The translations under genes were made by a program, and so were the position numbers. Positions 42,432-51,180 of a stretch of 64,000 nt of DNA are shown in pieces (positions within the stretch are counted from its first letter, which is position 1; every line of letters starts with the position of its first letter). This DNA comes from Mesorhizobium sp. INR15 (GTDB lineage: Bacteria; Pseudomonadota; Alphaproteobacteria; Rhizobiales; Rhizobiaceae), in assembly GCF_015500075.1 (NCBI RefSeq), contig NZ_CP045496.1, forward strand, positions 4,102,001-4,166,000, given 5' to 3'. The notes beneath the pieces are model-generated. The model saw nothing but the letters and a program-made list of their open reading frames with translations. It was not told the origin of the DNA and did not search any database.

Positions 42432-42636
42432 GTCTCCACCGGCGCGCCGCGAGGTTTTTGCCTTCGCCGCGACGCCGGCCCACGAGCAGGCTTTTGTCGA
42501 TGCCGGTCACCGCCCGCTTTTCGGGCGAGTCGCCAGATATACCAAACCTCCGCATGCATGGGCGCGAACTAGCCCTTACGCGGTTTCTTCAATTTCGACT
42601 TTTCGGGATCGGGCACGTTTGCGCCCGAATGACATC

Positions 42637-44442
42637 ATGGCTCGTTTCAAGATTGATATGCGCGCAGGCGCTTTTCGCAGCGTTCTTGGCTTCACCTTCA
42701 TGCACTGGAAGCGCCAGCCGTGGCGGCTTTCGCTGATCATGGCTGCATTCTTGCTGTCAACAGCCGCCGATGTGCTGACGCCGCTCTACTCCGGCCGGCT
42801 GGTCGACGCTGTCGCCAGCAGTGCCAGCGCCGATGACGTTGCATGGAATGCGGCGGTGACAGCGCTCTCGCTGCTGATGGCACTGGCGCTCGGCGGCGTG
42901 GTGCTGCGCAATATTGCGTTCATGGCCATAGTCGAGCTGACGCTCAAGATGATGGCGGATATCGCCGCCGATGCTTTCCATCGCGTCCAGCGCTTTTCCA
43001 CGGATTGGCACGCCAACAGCTTTGCCGGCTCGACGGTCCGCAAGGTGACGCGCGGCATGTGGGCGCTTGATCTGCTGAACGACACGATTCTGATCGCGCT
43101 GATCCCATCCGTTGTCATGCTGCTTGGCTCGACGCTGCTGCTTGGCTGGTTCTGGCCGTTGATGGGTGTCGTCGTCGCCACCGGATCGGTCCTGTTCATC
43201 GCGGTGACGGCGATCCTGTCGCTGGCCTACGTGGCGCCGGCCGCAAGGCTCGCCAACACATGGGACACACGCCTTGGCGGCTCATTGGCCGATGCCGTCA
43301 GTTGCAATGCGGTGGTCAAGGGTTTCGGTGCCGAGGAGCGTGAGGAACGGCGGCTTGCCAAGGTCGTCGCCAAATGGCGTGCCCGCACCGGGCGCACCTG
43401 GGTGCGTGGTACCATCAACGGCACCACGCAGGGCACGCTTTTGCTGGTCCTGAGAGCCGCTGTGATCGGCTTGGCGCTGATGCTGTGGTCATGGGGACAG
43501 GCCAGCGCCGGCGATGTCGCCTTCGTGCTGACCTCGTTCTTTGTCCTGCAAGGCTATCTGCGTGACATCGGCACCCACATCCGCAACCTGCAGCGCTCGA
43601 TCAATGACATGGAGGAGTTGGTCGACTTCACGTCCGAGCCGCTTGGCATCGAGGATCGGCCCGGCGCCAAGCCTATTCGGATCGGCGATGGCCGCATCAC
43701 CTTCGACAATGTCACTTTTCACTACGGTAGCCACCGGTCGCCGCTTTACCGCGACTTCTCGGTTGGTATCGCGCCAGGTGAACGTGTCGGGCTTGTCGGC
43801 CATTCCGGGTCCGGCAAGACGACCTTCGTCAAGCTGATCCAGCGGCTCTATGATGTGAATGCCGGCGAGATCCTGATCGATGGTCAGGACATTTCCGGAG
43901 TGGCGCAGGCATCGCTGCGCGGGCAGATCGCCATCGTTCAGCAGGAGCCGATCCTGTTCCACCGCTCGCTGGCGGAAAACATCGCCTATGCGCGGCCGAA
44001 CGCGACGCAAGCCGAGATCGAGCACGCCGCGCGGCTGGCCAGTGCGCATGACTTCATCGTCAACCTGCCGAAGGGCTATGGCACGCTGGTCGGCGAGCGA
44101 GGCGTGAAACTGTCTGGCGGTGAGCGTCAGCGCGTGGCGATCGCACGCGCTTTCCTGGCCGATGCGCGCATCCTTATTCTGGACGAGGCGACATCGAGCC
44201 TCGATTCGGAATCGGAGGTGCTGATCCAGCAGGCGATGGAACGGCTGATGGTTGGCCGCACGACGCTGGTCATCGCGCATCGGCTTTCGACGGTGAGGGC
44301 ACTCGACAGGCTGCTGGTCTTCGATCGTGGCCAGATTGTCGAGGAAGGCTCGCATGACGAGCTGATCCGGCTGAAGGGCGGCATATACCGCCGGCTGTTC
44401 GAGCGCCAGGCGCTGGAACTGACCAAGGGTCTTGTCAACTGA
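42637..44442 (+). CDS. ABC exporter, fused membrane and ATPase domains
   Basis: A 601-residue half-transporter that probably works as a dimer. The type I exporter membrane domain (about 25-310) has six helices, starting LSLIMAAFLLSTAADVLTPL. The ATPase domain (about 345-590) shows Walker A GLVGHSGSGKTTFVKL, Q-loop AIVQQEPILF, signature KLSGGERQRVAIARAF, Walker B ILILDEATSSLD and the switch His in VIAHRLSTV. It resembles lipid, peptide or multidrug exporters (MsbA/AtmA-like); the substrate is not predictable. ATG 42637 gives the usual start (ARFKIDMRAGAF); in-frame upstream codons cross repeat DNA. An inverted repeat follows the gene. Confidence 0.9.
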   Translation: MARFKIDMRAGAFRSVLGFTFMHWKRQPWRLSLIMAAFLLSTAADVLTPLYSGRLVDAVASSASADDVAWNAAVTALSLLMALALGGVVLRNIAFMAIVELTLKMMADIAADAFHRVQRFSTDWHANSFAGSTVRKVTRGMWALDLLNDTILIALIPSVVMLLGSTLLLGWFWPLMGVVVATGSVLFIAVTAILSLAYVAPAARLANTWDTRLGGSLADAVSCNAVVKGFGAEEREERRLAKVVAKWRARTGRTWVRGTINGTTQGTLLLVLRAAVIGLALMLWSWGQASAGDVAFVLTSFFVLQGYLRDIGTHIRNLQRSINDMEELVDFTSEPLGIEDRPGAKPIRIGDGRITFDNVTFHYGSHRSPLYRDFSVGIAPGERVGLVGHSGSGKTTFVKLIQRLYDVNAGEILIDGQDISGVAQASLRGQIAIVQQEPILFHRSLAENIAYARPNATQAEIEHAARLASAHDFIVNLPKGYGTLVGERGVKLSGGERQRVAIARAFLADARILILDEATSSLDSESEVLIQQAMERLMVGRTTLVIAHRLSTVRALDRLLVFDRGQIVEEGSHDELIRLKGGIYRRLFERQALELTKGLVN

Positions 44443-44445
44443 CCT

Positions 44446-44477
44446 GAGGTAGCCCCCGGCCTTCGCCGGGCTACCTC
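44446..44477 (+). terminator. Terminator-like inverted repeat after the ABC exporter
   Basis: GAGGTAGCCCCCGGC (44446-44460) pairs with GCCGGGCTACCTC (44465-44477) with two bulged C and a four-base loop. The stem is very stable but the following TATCAG is not a T run, so termination is likely but not certain. Confidence 0.65.
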
Positions 44478-44732
44478 TATCAGGCGCTGCCAACCGGGCG
44501 GCGGGATGGCGCAGAGCCCGCAATCGCTGTGCGGAGGCAACCTGTTGCGGGTGCATCGGCGCTCGTGCGAATCCAAAGGTCCGATCCCTCATCGTGTGCC
44601 GCGCGAGCAGATCCGCCTGTGAAGTCGTGTTCCAGATACTGAAAAACGCTCGTTTAGCATACCGACCGAGATATGTTGTTTCTACCGATGGTTGATTTAT
44701 ATTTATGCAAGCAACCAATGATGGTTTTCACG

Positions 44733-45914
44733 ATGCATCTTGTTTCCGCAAATGCCGGTCTGGAAAAGGCGGCTGCGCCGTCGGTGCTGGAATCTCAGCA
44801 CGGCTCGGTTCGGCCGCTCGCCGCAGAAGATCTCGAGCGTGTCGCCACACTCTTCCTGACGAAGTTTCGCCAGCAGCGGCGTCACCGCCTCAATCGCGCC
44901 ATCGCGGAGACGGCCGAGTATATGAGAAAGATTTATCTTGACCCTGCTGGCCAATCCGGTGCGAGCAATGCTCTTGTCCAGATCAACCGGCAGGGTCGCC
45001 TGGGCGGGTTCCTCGGCGTCCTGAAAGCCCGTTACGAACTCAACGGAGCGACACTGAACGCGGCCATCATCGGCCCGCTCATGGCAGACCCCGGCGCCGA
45101 TGACGGCTCGGCCGGACCGCAACTGCTGCGTGCCTTGCACCAAGGCGAATACGATCTGCAGCTGACCGATTCGGCCAACCGCACGTCGTTGGCCTTCGCG
45201 CGTCCGATGAAGTATCAGCTCATGTCCGCGCATTGTCTGGGATGGACCTGTATTTTCCGGCCGGCCGCCATGGTCGCCGCCACGCTGCGCCGTAAATGGC
45301 CCGGCGTGCCTCTCTTTGCACTCGATCCCTGCGCGAGAGCATTCGATGCGCTTGCGAAACGAAGGTTCAAGCCCCCAGTCCAGCATTCACCGTCGCAACG
45401 GGTCCATCGTGAGCCGATCGATGCCGTGCAATTTGCCGAGCGGTTGCCGACCCTCCTGTCCGATTACGCTCTTCGGCCGAGTTGGAAGGATGGCGAGTTG
45501 CCGCGGCTGCTCACGCTGGCGGCCGAGAAGCGGGCCGACGGGCCACTTCATTTCGGTGGGACATACGACGAAACGGGCAAGATGGTCGGTTGTTATGCCT
45601 TCTACGGTCAAGCGGGCGACATCGCGAACCTGTTGCAGATCCAGGCGTCCGGATATCACTGGCGCGAGACACTGGATAGCCTTTTCGCGGATGCGTGGGA
45701 TATGGGCTGCGTGGGCATTGCCGGGCAGACACAGAGCAGATTCATGCCTCATCTCTTCAGCTACAGGAACCTTTTCTTCCGCTATGCGGGGGGAACGATG
45801 GTGCGCTCGCGAAACGCCGAAGTCACGGAAGCGGTCCGCTCAGGAAACATCTTTATCGGTGGGGTGATGGGTGACCGCTGGACCCGCCTCAGTTCCGACG
45901 ACTTCGGTCATTGA
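44733..45914 (+). CDS. Unassigned GNAT-like protein
   Basis: A 393-residue protein if started at ATG 44733 (MHLVSANAGLEKAAAP). Earlier in-frame ATGs at 44718, 44691 and 44673 are possible and none has a good ribosome binding site; the codons before 44733 are AT-rich and hydrophobic. The segment SVRPLAAEDLERVATLFLTKF looks like the first strand-helix of a GNAT fold. The later LHFGGTYDETGKMVGCYAFYG, with a beta bulge before YAFYG, could be a second acetyltransferase-like strand pair, so a double-GNAT layout is possible. No acceptor can be named. It stands alone, and its stop abuts a fragment similar to the NAD-kinase-like gene. Confidence 0.6.
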   Translation: MHLVSANAGLEKAAAPSVLESQHGSVRPLAAEDLERVATLFLTKFRQQRRHRLNRAIAETAEYMRKIYLDPAGQSGASNALVQINRQGRLGGFLGVLKARYELNGATLNAAIIGPLMADPGADDGSAGPQLLRALHQGEYDLQLTDSANRTSLAFARPMKYQLMSAHCLGWTCIFRPAAMVAATLRRKWPGVPLFALDPCARAFDALAKRRFKPPVQHSPSQRVHREPIDAVQFAERLPTLLSDYALRPSWKDGELPRLLTLAAEKRADGPLHFGGTYDETGKMVGCYAFYGQAGDIANLLQIQASGYHWRETLDSLFADAWDMGCVGIAGQTQSRFMPHLFSYRNLFFRYAGGTMVRSRNAEVTEAVRSGNIFIGGVMGDRWTRLSSDDFGH

Positions 45915-45917
45915 TCG

Positions 45918-45991
45918 CCTTCGACCGCCGTCGGCTCACCGGCTGGCTGCGCTCGGTCATGGCAAGCGCCGCCGGATTGGCCGTCGCCTAT
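45918..45991 (+). pseudogene. Fragment similar to the NAD-kinase-fold gene at 41.2-42.2 kb
   Basis: Bases 45941-45991 match 41838-41888 at 46 of 51 positions in the same codon frame (GWLRSVMA.AAGLA.AY in both, 15 of 17 residues). The match continues more weakly leftward (TCGACCG...) with a one-base shift. The frame opened by TTG 45911 could also be read as a signal peptide ending in AHA before AP, but it then runs into gltX in the wrong frame. I therefore regard it as a remnant. Confidence 0.5.
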
Positions 45992-46109
45992 GCGCCGACC
46001 GAGGCGCATGCCGCCCCGGTCTTTTCATTCGCCGCATCATGTTCTATGTCTGCCGCGCAGCGCGGGGGCGCGTCTTGTCAATCACAAAACCATCCGGTAC
46101 GCCCCGCTT

Positions 46110-47483
46110 ATGACAGTTACCGTCCGTTTCGCCCCGTCCCCAACTGGCCGCATCCATATCGGCAATGCGCGAACCGCCCTGTTCAACTGGCTTTTCGCCA
46201 TGAACAACAAGGGCCGCTTCATCCAGCGCTTCGACGACACCGACATTGCGCGCTCGAAGCAGGAATTCTCCGACGCCATTCTCTACGACCTGCATTGGCT
46301 GGGCATTTTTCCCGATGCCACGGAGTACCAGTCGCGGCGCTTCGAGGTCTATGACTCGGCGGTGGAGCGGCTGAAGGCGGCGGGCGTTCTCTACGCCTGT
46401 TACGAAACGCCGGAAGAGCTCGACCTCAGGCGCAAGGTGCGGCGCACGCGCGGCCTGCCGCCTGTCTATGGCCGCGAGGCGCTGGCGCTTTCGCCACAAC
46501 AGATCGCGGAATACCAGTCCGATGGACGGCGGCCTCACTGGCGCTTTCTGCTGCCCAACTTCACCAGCGACCCGCAGCAGCCGGAACGCACCGAGGTGCA
46601 CTGGAACGATCTGGTACGCGGCGAAGAGACGGTTGACCTCGCGTCCTTGTCCGACCCGGTTATGGTGCGCGAGGACGGCACCTATCTCTACACTCTGCCT
46701 TCGGTGGTCGACGACATCGAGATGGGCGTCAGCCATGTCATTCGTGGCGACGATCACGTCACCAATACCGGCGTTCAGATAGCTCTGTTCCAGGCGCTGG
46801 GTGTCGAGCCGCCCGTGTTCGGCCACCACAATCTGTTGACCACGGCATCGGGCGAGGGCCTGTCCAAGCGCACCGGCGCGCTGTCCATCGAGAGCCTGCG
46901 CGAAACGGGCATCGAGCCGATGGCTGTCGCTTCGCTGGCCGTTCTGGTGGGCACCTCTGAGAATGTCGTGGCGATGCCGACCATGGCTGAACTCGCTGAG
47001 CGCTTCCACCCGGCTGCAACATCGAAATCCGCATCCAAGTTCGATCCGGACGAGCTTTTCGTGCTCAACCGGACGCTGTTGCACCACATGCCGTTTGCCG
47101 AGGCGCGCGACCGGTTGATGGTGCTTGGCATGTCAGGTGATCAGGCAGAGCCTTTCTGGCTGGCAGTGCGCGGCAATCTCGATACGCTGGCCGATGCGGC
47201 GGGCTGGTGGCGAATTCTGCGCGAAGGCCCGCAGGAGACGCCGGAGTTTTCCGATGACGACCGCGACTTCCTTCGTCAGGCGTTTGACCTTTTGCCGGAA
47301 GAGCCCTGGAGCGGAACGATCTGGAAGGACTGGACGGCCAAAGTCAGGGAAGCAACGGGCCGCAAGGGTAAGGCGCTGTTCATGCCGCTGAGGCTTGCCC
47401 TTACTGGACTGCCTTCGGGGCCGGAGCTTGCAGATCTATTGCCGCTTTTGGGTCGGGAAGGAACGATGGCCCGACGACCCTGA
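46110..47483 (+). CDS. gltX: Glutamyl-tRNA synthetase
   Basis: A 457-residue class I aminoacyl-tRNA synthetase. The Rossmann-fold signatures are RFAPSPTGRIHIGNARTAL (HIGH motif as HIGN, residues 16-19) and GEGLSKRTGALS (KMSKS motif as LSKRT). Tail domains for tRNA recognition follow. Alphaproteobacteria often have two GltX paralogues, one charging tRNA-Gln for the amidotransferase route; which type this is cannot be decided here. ATG 46110 is the family start; longer frames upstream run through the NADK-like fragment. Its last 83 bases overlap the 3' end of the DUF2865 gene on the other strand. Confidence 0.94.
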   Translation: MTVTVRFAPSPTGRIHIGNARTALFNWLFAMNNKGRFIQRFDDTDIARSKQEFSDAILYDLHWLGIFPDATEYQSRRFEVYDSAVERLKAAGVLYACYETPEELDLRRKVRRTRGLPPVYGREALALSPQQIAEYQSDGRRPHWRFLLPNFTSDPQQPERTEVHWNDLVRGEETVDLASLSDPVMVREDGTYLYTLPSVVDDIEMGVSHVIRGDDHVTNTGVQIALFQALGVEPPVFGHHNLLTTASGEGLSKRTGALSIESLRETGIEPMAVASLAVLVGTSENVVAMPTMAELAERFHPAATSKSASKFDPDELFVLNRTLLHHMPFAEARDRLMVLGMSGDQAEPFWLAVRGNLDTLADAAGWWRILREGPQETPEFSDDDRDFLRQAFDLLPEEPWSGTIWKDWTAKVREATGRKGKALFMPLRLALTGLPSGPELADLLPLLGREGTMARRP

Positions 47484-48600
47484 CCTTGCGCTGGTCCGGC
47501 GGCAGCGCCGACACCGGCGACGTCAACGGTTTGGCGGCAAGGCGCTTGATGGCTTCACGGTCAAGGCCGCCTTCCGCATTGGCCAGGGTTTCCGGGTCGG
47601 CGGCGGGATCGGGCTTGGCACCAGGCACCGGAATGAACGGGGTTGGCTGTGCGTCGGGCTGCGATTGTTCCGGGGACGGCGGATTGCCGCCGATGATCTG
47701 GAAATTCTGGGCGGCGTTGCAGCCGCAGGCCGGCGGCCGCGACATGTTCGGTTGCTTGTAAAGATAGGCCGTCGGCAACTCGCTGTATGGCTGGCCGGTG
47801 ACCGATGATGTCATGGTTGCCGAATCGTCACTCATGCCACGTGAGTAGAAAACCTGCATTTCGGTGCCGGGACAGCTCGATTCGCAATTCTTCTGGTCAC
47901 GTTCGAAGTCGCCGAGCGAAGCGGCGTTCGACATCGGGAAGAAATAGCCGTCGCAGGTGCGCACGCACATGGTGTGGAACTCACCGCTGAGCCTCGGCAG
48001 GTCCATGCCGTCGGGCTGATTGATGACGCCGTGGATGCCGCGCTCGCCGCCGGAATCATCGGGCTCGCCGAGTTCATCGAGTTGACGGATATCGCCGCCG
48101 AAAAGCTGCTCGAACAGATTGCCGTTGCCATTGTCGCGATTTGCTTCGCGCAGCGGCTGACGCCGTGGCTCCACCGGATTGTCGCGGCAGCCATTGGCGT
48201 CCAACGCCGCCAGGATGCGCCCGCGATCGCGGCGCGAACCGCCGCTGGCGAGTTGCGCGCGCTTGGCTTGCAAACCGTCGAGGTTGGCGTTCATGCGGTC
48301 GATCGTTCTGTTGATCGTTGCGCATTCGCTAATGTTGCGGCCGAACAGCGAAAAGCCGCACCCGGCGCTGCTCGACCGGCTGCGGGCCTTCGAGATCTGC
48401 TCGCGTTGGCGGGCAATAGCGCCGTCGTACTTGCGCACCATGGTGGGACTGCCGCCGCCTTGTGAAGCGTCAGCGAGATCGGCTTCCAATTGGCGGCATG
48501 CCCGGGAAGCCGCCTGCGGCTGGGTTATGGCAAGGCAAGACAGCACAAGCGCGCCGAGCAGTGCCGCGGCATGCGTCAGCTTCCACCCTCCGCCCGTCAT
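47401..48600 (-). CDS. DUF2865 secreted protein
   Basis: A 399-residue precursor starting MTGGGWKLTHAAALLGALVL, a signal peptide likely cleaved near QAAS. The central DUF2865 region is cysteine-rich: MCVRTCDGYFFPMSNAAS, then DQKNCESSCPGTEMQVFYSRG, and later PPACGCNAAQNF. An N-terminal helical region carries Arg-rich segments (QREQISKARSRSS), and the C-terminal third is Pro/Ala-rich and probably disordered. Function unknown; the family is typical of Rhizobiales envelopes. The longer frame to 48732 has no signal peptide at its start. The 3' end overlaps gltX antisense by 83 bases. It lies 79 nt downstream of the malic enzyme gene. Confidence 0.85.
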   Translation of the reverse strand: MTGGGWKLTHAAALLGALVLSCLAITQPQAASRACRQLEADLADASQGGGSPTMVRKYDGAIARQREQISKARSRSSSAGCGFSLFGRNISECATINRTIDRMNANLDGLQAKRAQLASGGSRRDRGRILAALDANGCRDNPVEPRRQPLREANRDNGNGNLFEQLFGGDIRQLDELGEPDDSGGERGIHGVINQPDGMDLPRLSGEFHTMCVRTCDGYFFPMSNAASLGDFERDQKNCESSCPGTEMQVFYSRGMSDDSATMTSSVTGQPYSELPTAYLYKQPNMSRPPACGCNAAQNFQIIGGNPPSPEQSQPDAQPTPFIPVPGAKPDPAADPETLANAEGGLDREAIKRLAAKPLTSPVSALPPDQRKVRVVGPSFLPDPKAAIDLQAPAPKAVQ

Positions 48601-48679
48601 CCGCCTCAAACTCCGCCTGATCGTCTGTCGCGAAACTACCGTGTCCGTGGTTAACCGCAGTTTATCGTCAAAACAGCTC

Positions 48680-51004
48680 TCAGCCCAGATTAACGACCGC
48701 CTGAGCCTTGTGGGCGGCTTCGACCACGGCAAGTGCTGTCATGTTGACGACGCCGCGCGAGGTCACCGACGGCGTCAGGATATGCGCAGGCTTGTCGGTG
48801 CCGAGCAGGATCGGCCCGACATGCAGTGCATCCATCATGGTTCTGAGCGCGGTCAGGGTGATGTTGGCGGAATCGAGATTGGGGAAAACCAGAAGGTTGG
48901 CTTCGCCCTTCAGCCTCGAATGCGGATAGACGCGCTGGCGAAGATGTTCCGACAGCGCGGAATCGGCGTGCATTTCGCCGTCGCATTCAAGCTCGGGGGC
49001 GATGCGCGCCAGGATAGCCGCTGCCTGCCGCATCTTCAGCGCGCTTGGCGAATCGCGTGAGCCGAAATCCGAATGCGAGAGCAGGGCGGCTTTGGGCACT
49101 ATGCCGAAACGCTGGATTTCCTCGGCGGCCAGCACCGTCATCTCGGCGATCTCCTCGGCCGTCGGGTCGACCGAGACATGGGTGTCGGTGAGGAAGATAA
49201 TGCCGCGCTGCGAGATCAGCATCGAAAGCGTCGACAGGTCAAAGTCCTTGATGCCGGCACGTGGGCCGATGATGAGCGTCACATTGCGCAGGTGCCGCTC
49301 GAAGCGTCCCTCGAGGCCGCAGACCATGGCATCGGCGTCGCCACGCTTCAACGCAAGTGCGGCGATCACCGTATTGTCGGTGCGCACCATGGTGCGCGCG
49401 GCTTCTGTCGTCACGCCGCGCCGGCCGGCGAGTTCGATCAAGAGGTCGACATAGTGGCGGTAGCGAGGATCGTCCTCGGGATTGATCAGGCCAAAGTCGA
49501 CTCCGGGCTTGATGCGCAGGCCGTAGCGCTTCAGCCTGACTTCGATGACATGCGGACGGCCGATGAGGATCGGTTCGGCAATGCCTTCCTCCAGCACCAC
49601 CTGGGCGGCGCGCAGAACGCGCTCATCCTCGCCATCGGCATAGATGACGCGCTTGGCACTCGATGCCTTGGCGGACGAGAACACCGGCTTCATCACAAGC
49701 CCGGAACGGAAGACGAAACGGTTCAGCTTGTCGATATAGGCGGCAAAGTCGGTGATCGGCCTTGTGGCGACACCGGTGTCGCAGGCCGCCTTGGCGACGG
49801 CAGGCGCTATGCGCAGGATCAGCCTGGGGTCGAAGGGCGACGGGATCAGGAAGTCGGGGCCGAACATCGGCGTTTCGCCGGAATAGGCACGGGCAGCGAC
49901 ATCGGACGGTTCTTCGCGGGCGAGGGCGGCGATCGCCCGCACCGCTGCCATCTTCATCTCCTCGTTGATGGCACTGGCACCACAGTCAAGCGCGCCACGG
50001 AAGATGTAAGGGAAGCATAGGACGTTGTTGACCTGATTGGGGAAATCCGAACGGCCGGTGCAGATCATCGCATCGGGACGCGCTTCGCGGGCGGCTTCCG
50101 GCATGATCTCGGGATTGGGGTTGGCCAGCGCCAGGATCAGCGGCTTCGGCGCCATGTGCTGTAGCAGTTCGGGCTTCAGCACGCCTGCGGCCGAAAGGCC
50201 GAGGAACACATCCGCGCCAGGGATGACGTCGGCCAGGGTACGGGCGTCCGTGTCCTTCACATACGGGTCTTTCCAGCGGTCCATCTCGTCGATGCGGCCC
50301 TTGTAGGCGACGCCGAAACGGTCGGTGACCCAAATGTTCTCGACACGCGCGCCAAGCGAAACCAGCAGGTTGAGACAGGCCAGCGCCGCGGCCCCGGCGC
50401 CGGAAGTGACGATCTTGATGTCCGAAATGGCCTTGCCGGCGAATTCCAGGCCGTTGAGCACGGCGGCGGCGACGATGATGGCGGTGCCATGCTGGTCGTC
50501 GTGGAAGACCGGGATGCTCATGCGCGCTTTCAGCTGTGCTTCCACCTCAAAGCATTCCGGCGCCTTGATGTCTTCGAGATTGATGCCGCCGAAAGTCGGC
50601 TCCAGCGCCGAGATTGTCTCGACCATGCGCTCGATGCCAGGCGCATCGATTTCGATGTCGAAGACATCGATGCCGGCGAATTTCTTGAACAGAACCGCCT
50701 TGCCTTCCATCACCGGCTTGGAGGCCAGCGGGCCGATATTGCCGAGGCCGAGCACCGCCGAACCGTTGGAAACCACGCCGACCAGATTGGCACGCGCCGT
50801 ATAGTCGGCGGCGGTCGCCGGATCGTCGCGGATTTCGAGGCAAGGGGCGGCAACGCCGGGCGAATAGGCAAGCGCCAGATCGCGCTGGTTGCCGAGCGGC
50901 TTGGTGGCCTGTATCTCGAGCTTTCCGGGCCTTGGGTGTTTGTGGAAGTAGAGGGCGGCTTCGTCGAGATCCGAACGTGCCGTTTTCTTGTTCTCGCCTT
51001 CCAT
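48680..51004 (-). CDS. maeB: Malic enzyme with C-terminal phosphotransacetylase-like domain
   Basis: A 774-residue protein. The malic domain (about 20-170) has LALAYSPGVAAPCLEI with the catalytic Tyr, and KKFAGIDVFDIEID. The NAD(P)-binding domain (about 170-430) has VTSGAGAAALACLNLLVSLG, and LALANPNPEIMPEAA. The C-terminal PTA-like domain (about 445-770) includes ADGEDERVLRAAQVVL and has no known transacetylase activity in such proteins; it is thought to bind acetyl-CoA as a regulator. Oxidative decarboxylation of malate to pyruvate feeds gluconeogenesis and the C4-dicarboxylate diet of bacteroids. Rhizobia usually carry both NAD (dme) and NADP (tme) forms; I cannot tell which this is. Confidence 0.93.
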   Translation of the reverse strand: MEGENKKTARSDLDEAALYFHKHPRPGKLEIQATKPLGNQRDLALAYSPGVAAPCLEIRDDPATAADYTARANLVGVVSNGSAVLGLGNIGPLASKPVMEGKAVLFKKFAGIDVFDIEIDAPGIERMVETISALEPTFGGINLEDIKAPECFEVEAQLKARMSIPVFHDDQHGTAIIVAAAVLNGLEFAGKAISDIKIVTSGAGAAALACLNLLVSLGARVENIWVTDRFGVAYKGRIDEMDRWKDPYVKDTDARTLADVIPGADVFLGLSAAGVLKPELLQHMAPKPLILALANPNPEIMPEAAREARPDAMICTGRSDFPNQVNNVLCFPYIFRGALDCGASAINEEMKMAAVRAIAALAREEPSDVAARAYSGETPMFGPDFLIPSPFDPRLILRIAPAVAKAACDTGVATRPITDFAAYIDKLNRFVFRSGLVMKPVFSSAKASSAKRVIYADGEDERVLRAAQVVLEEGIAEPILIGRPHVIEVRLKRYGLRIKPGVDFGLINPEDDPRYRHYVDLLIELAGRRGVTTEAARTMVRTDNTVIAALALKRGDADAMVCGLEGRFERHLRNVTLIIGPRAGIKDFDLSTLSMLISQRGIIFLTDTHVSVDPTAEEIAEMTVLAAEEIQRFGIVPKAALLSHSDFGSRDSPSALKMRQAAAILARIAPELECDGEMHADSALSEHLRQRVYPHSRLKGEANLLVFPNLDSANITLTALRTMMDALHVGPILLGTDKPAHILTPSVTSRGVVNMTALAVVEAAHKAQAVVNLG

Positions 51005-51180
51005 GCGGCCGCTCCCTCGAAACCTGCTGAGAGATTCCTTTTAGCATGTGGCCGGGCTTTTTCACGACGCCAAATGCCGCGCGGCCCGCTTTACGCAAGC
51101 GGTCTGGCTAAAATCAAAATATATCAAATACTTATGCGGGTTTCATGTCGGCCGATTCATGCCGGTTCGCAGGTGGCCGA

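Larger units (their letters stand above)
42168..42636 (+). other. Long structured leader/intergenic region before the ABC exporter
   Basis: 469 bases with no full-size gene. Besides the palindromic element at 42334-42377 and the mini-ORF at 42390-42431, there are two more inverted repeats: CCGGCG with CGCCGG, closing the segment of about 42439-42475, and CGCCCG-CTTTT-CGGGCG around 42511-42528. The frame of the exporter is open back to 42358 but passes through these elements, so I place the start at 42637. Confidence 0.55.

Noticed and set aside
45911..46354. A 147-residue secreted protein gene
   Set aside because: Only the first 35 or so codons look protein-like; the rest is gltX read in another frame. 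Recorded as a gene fragment.
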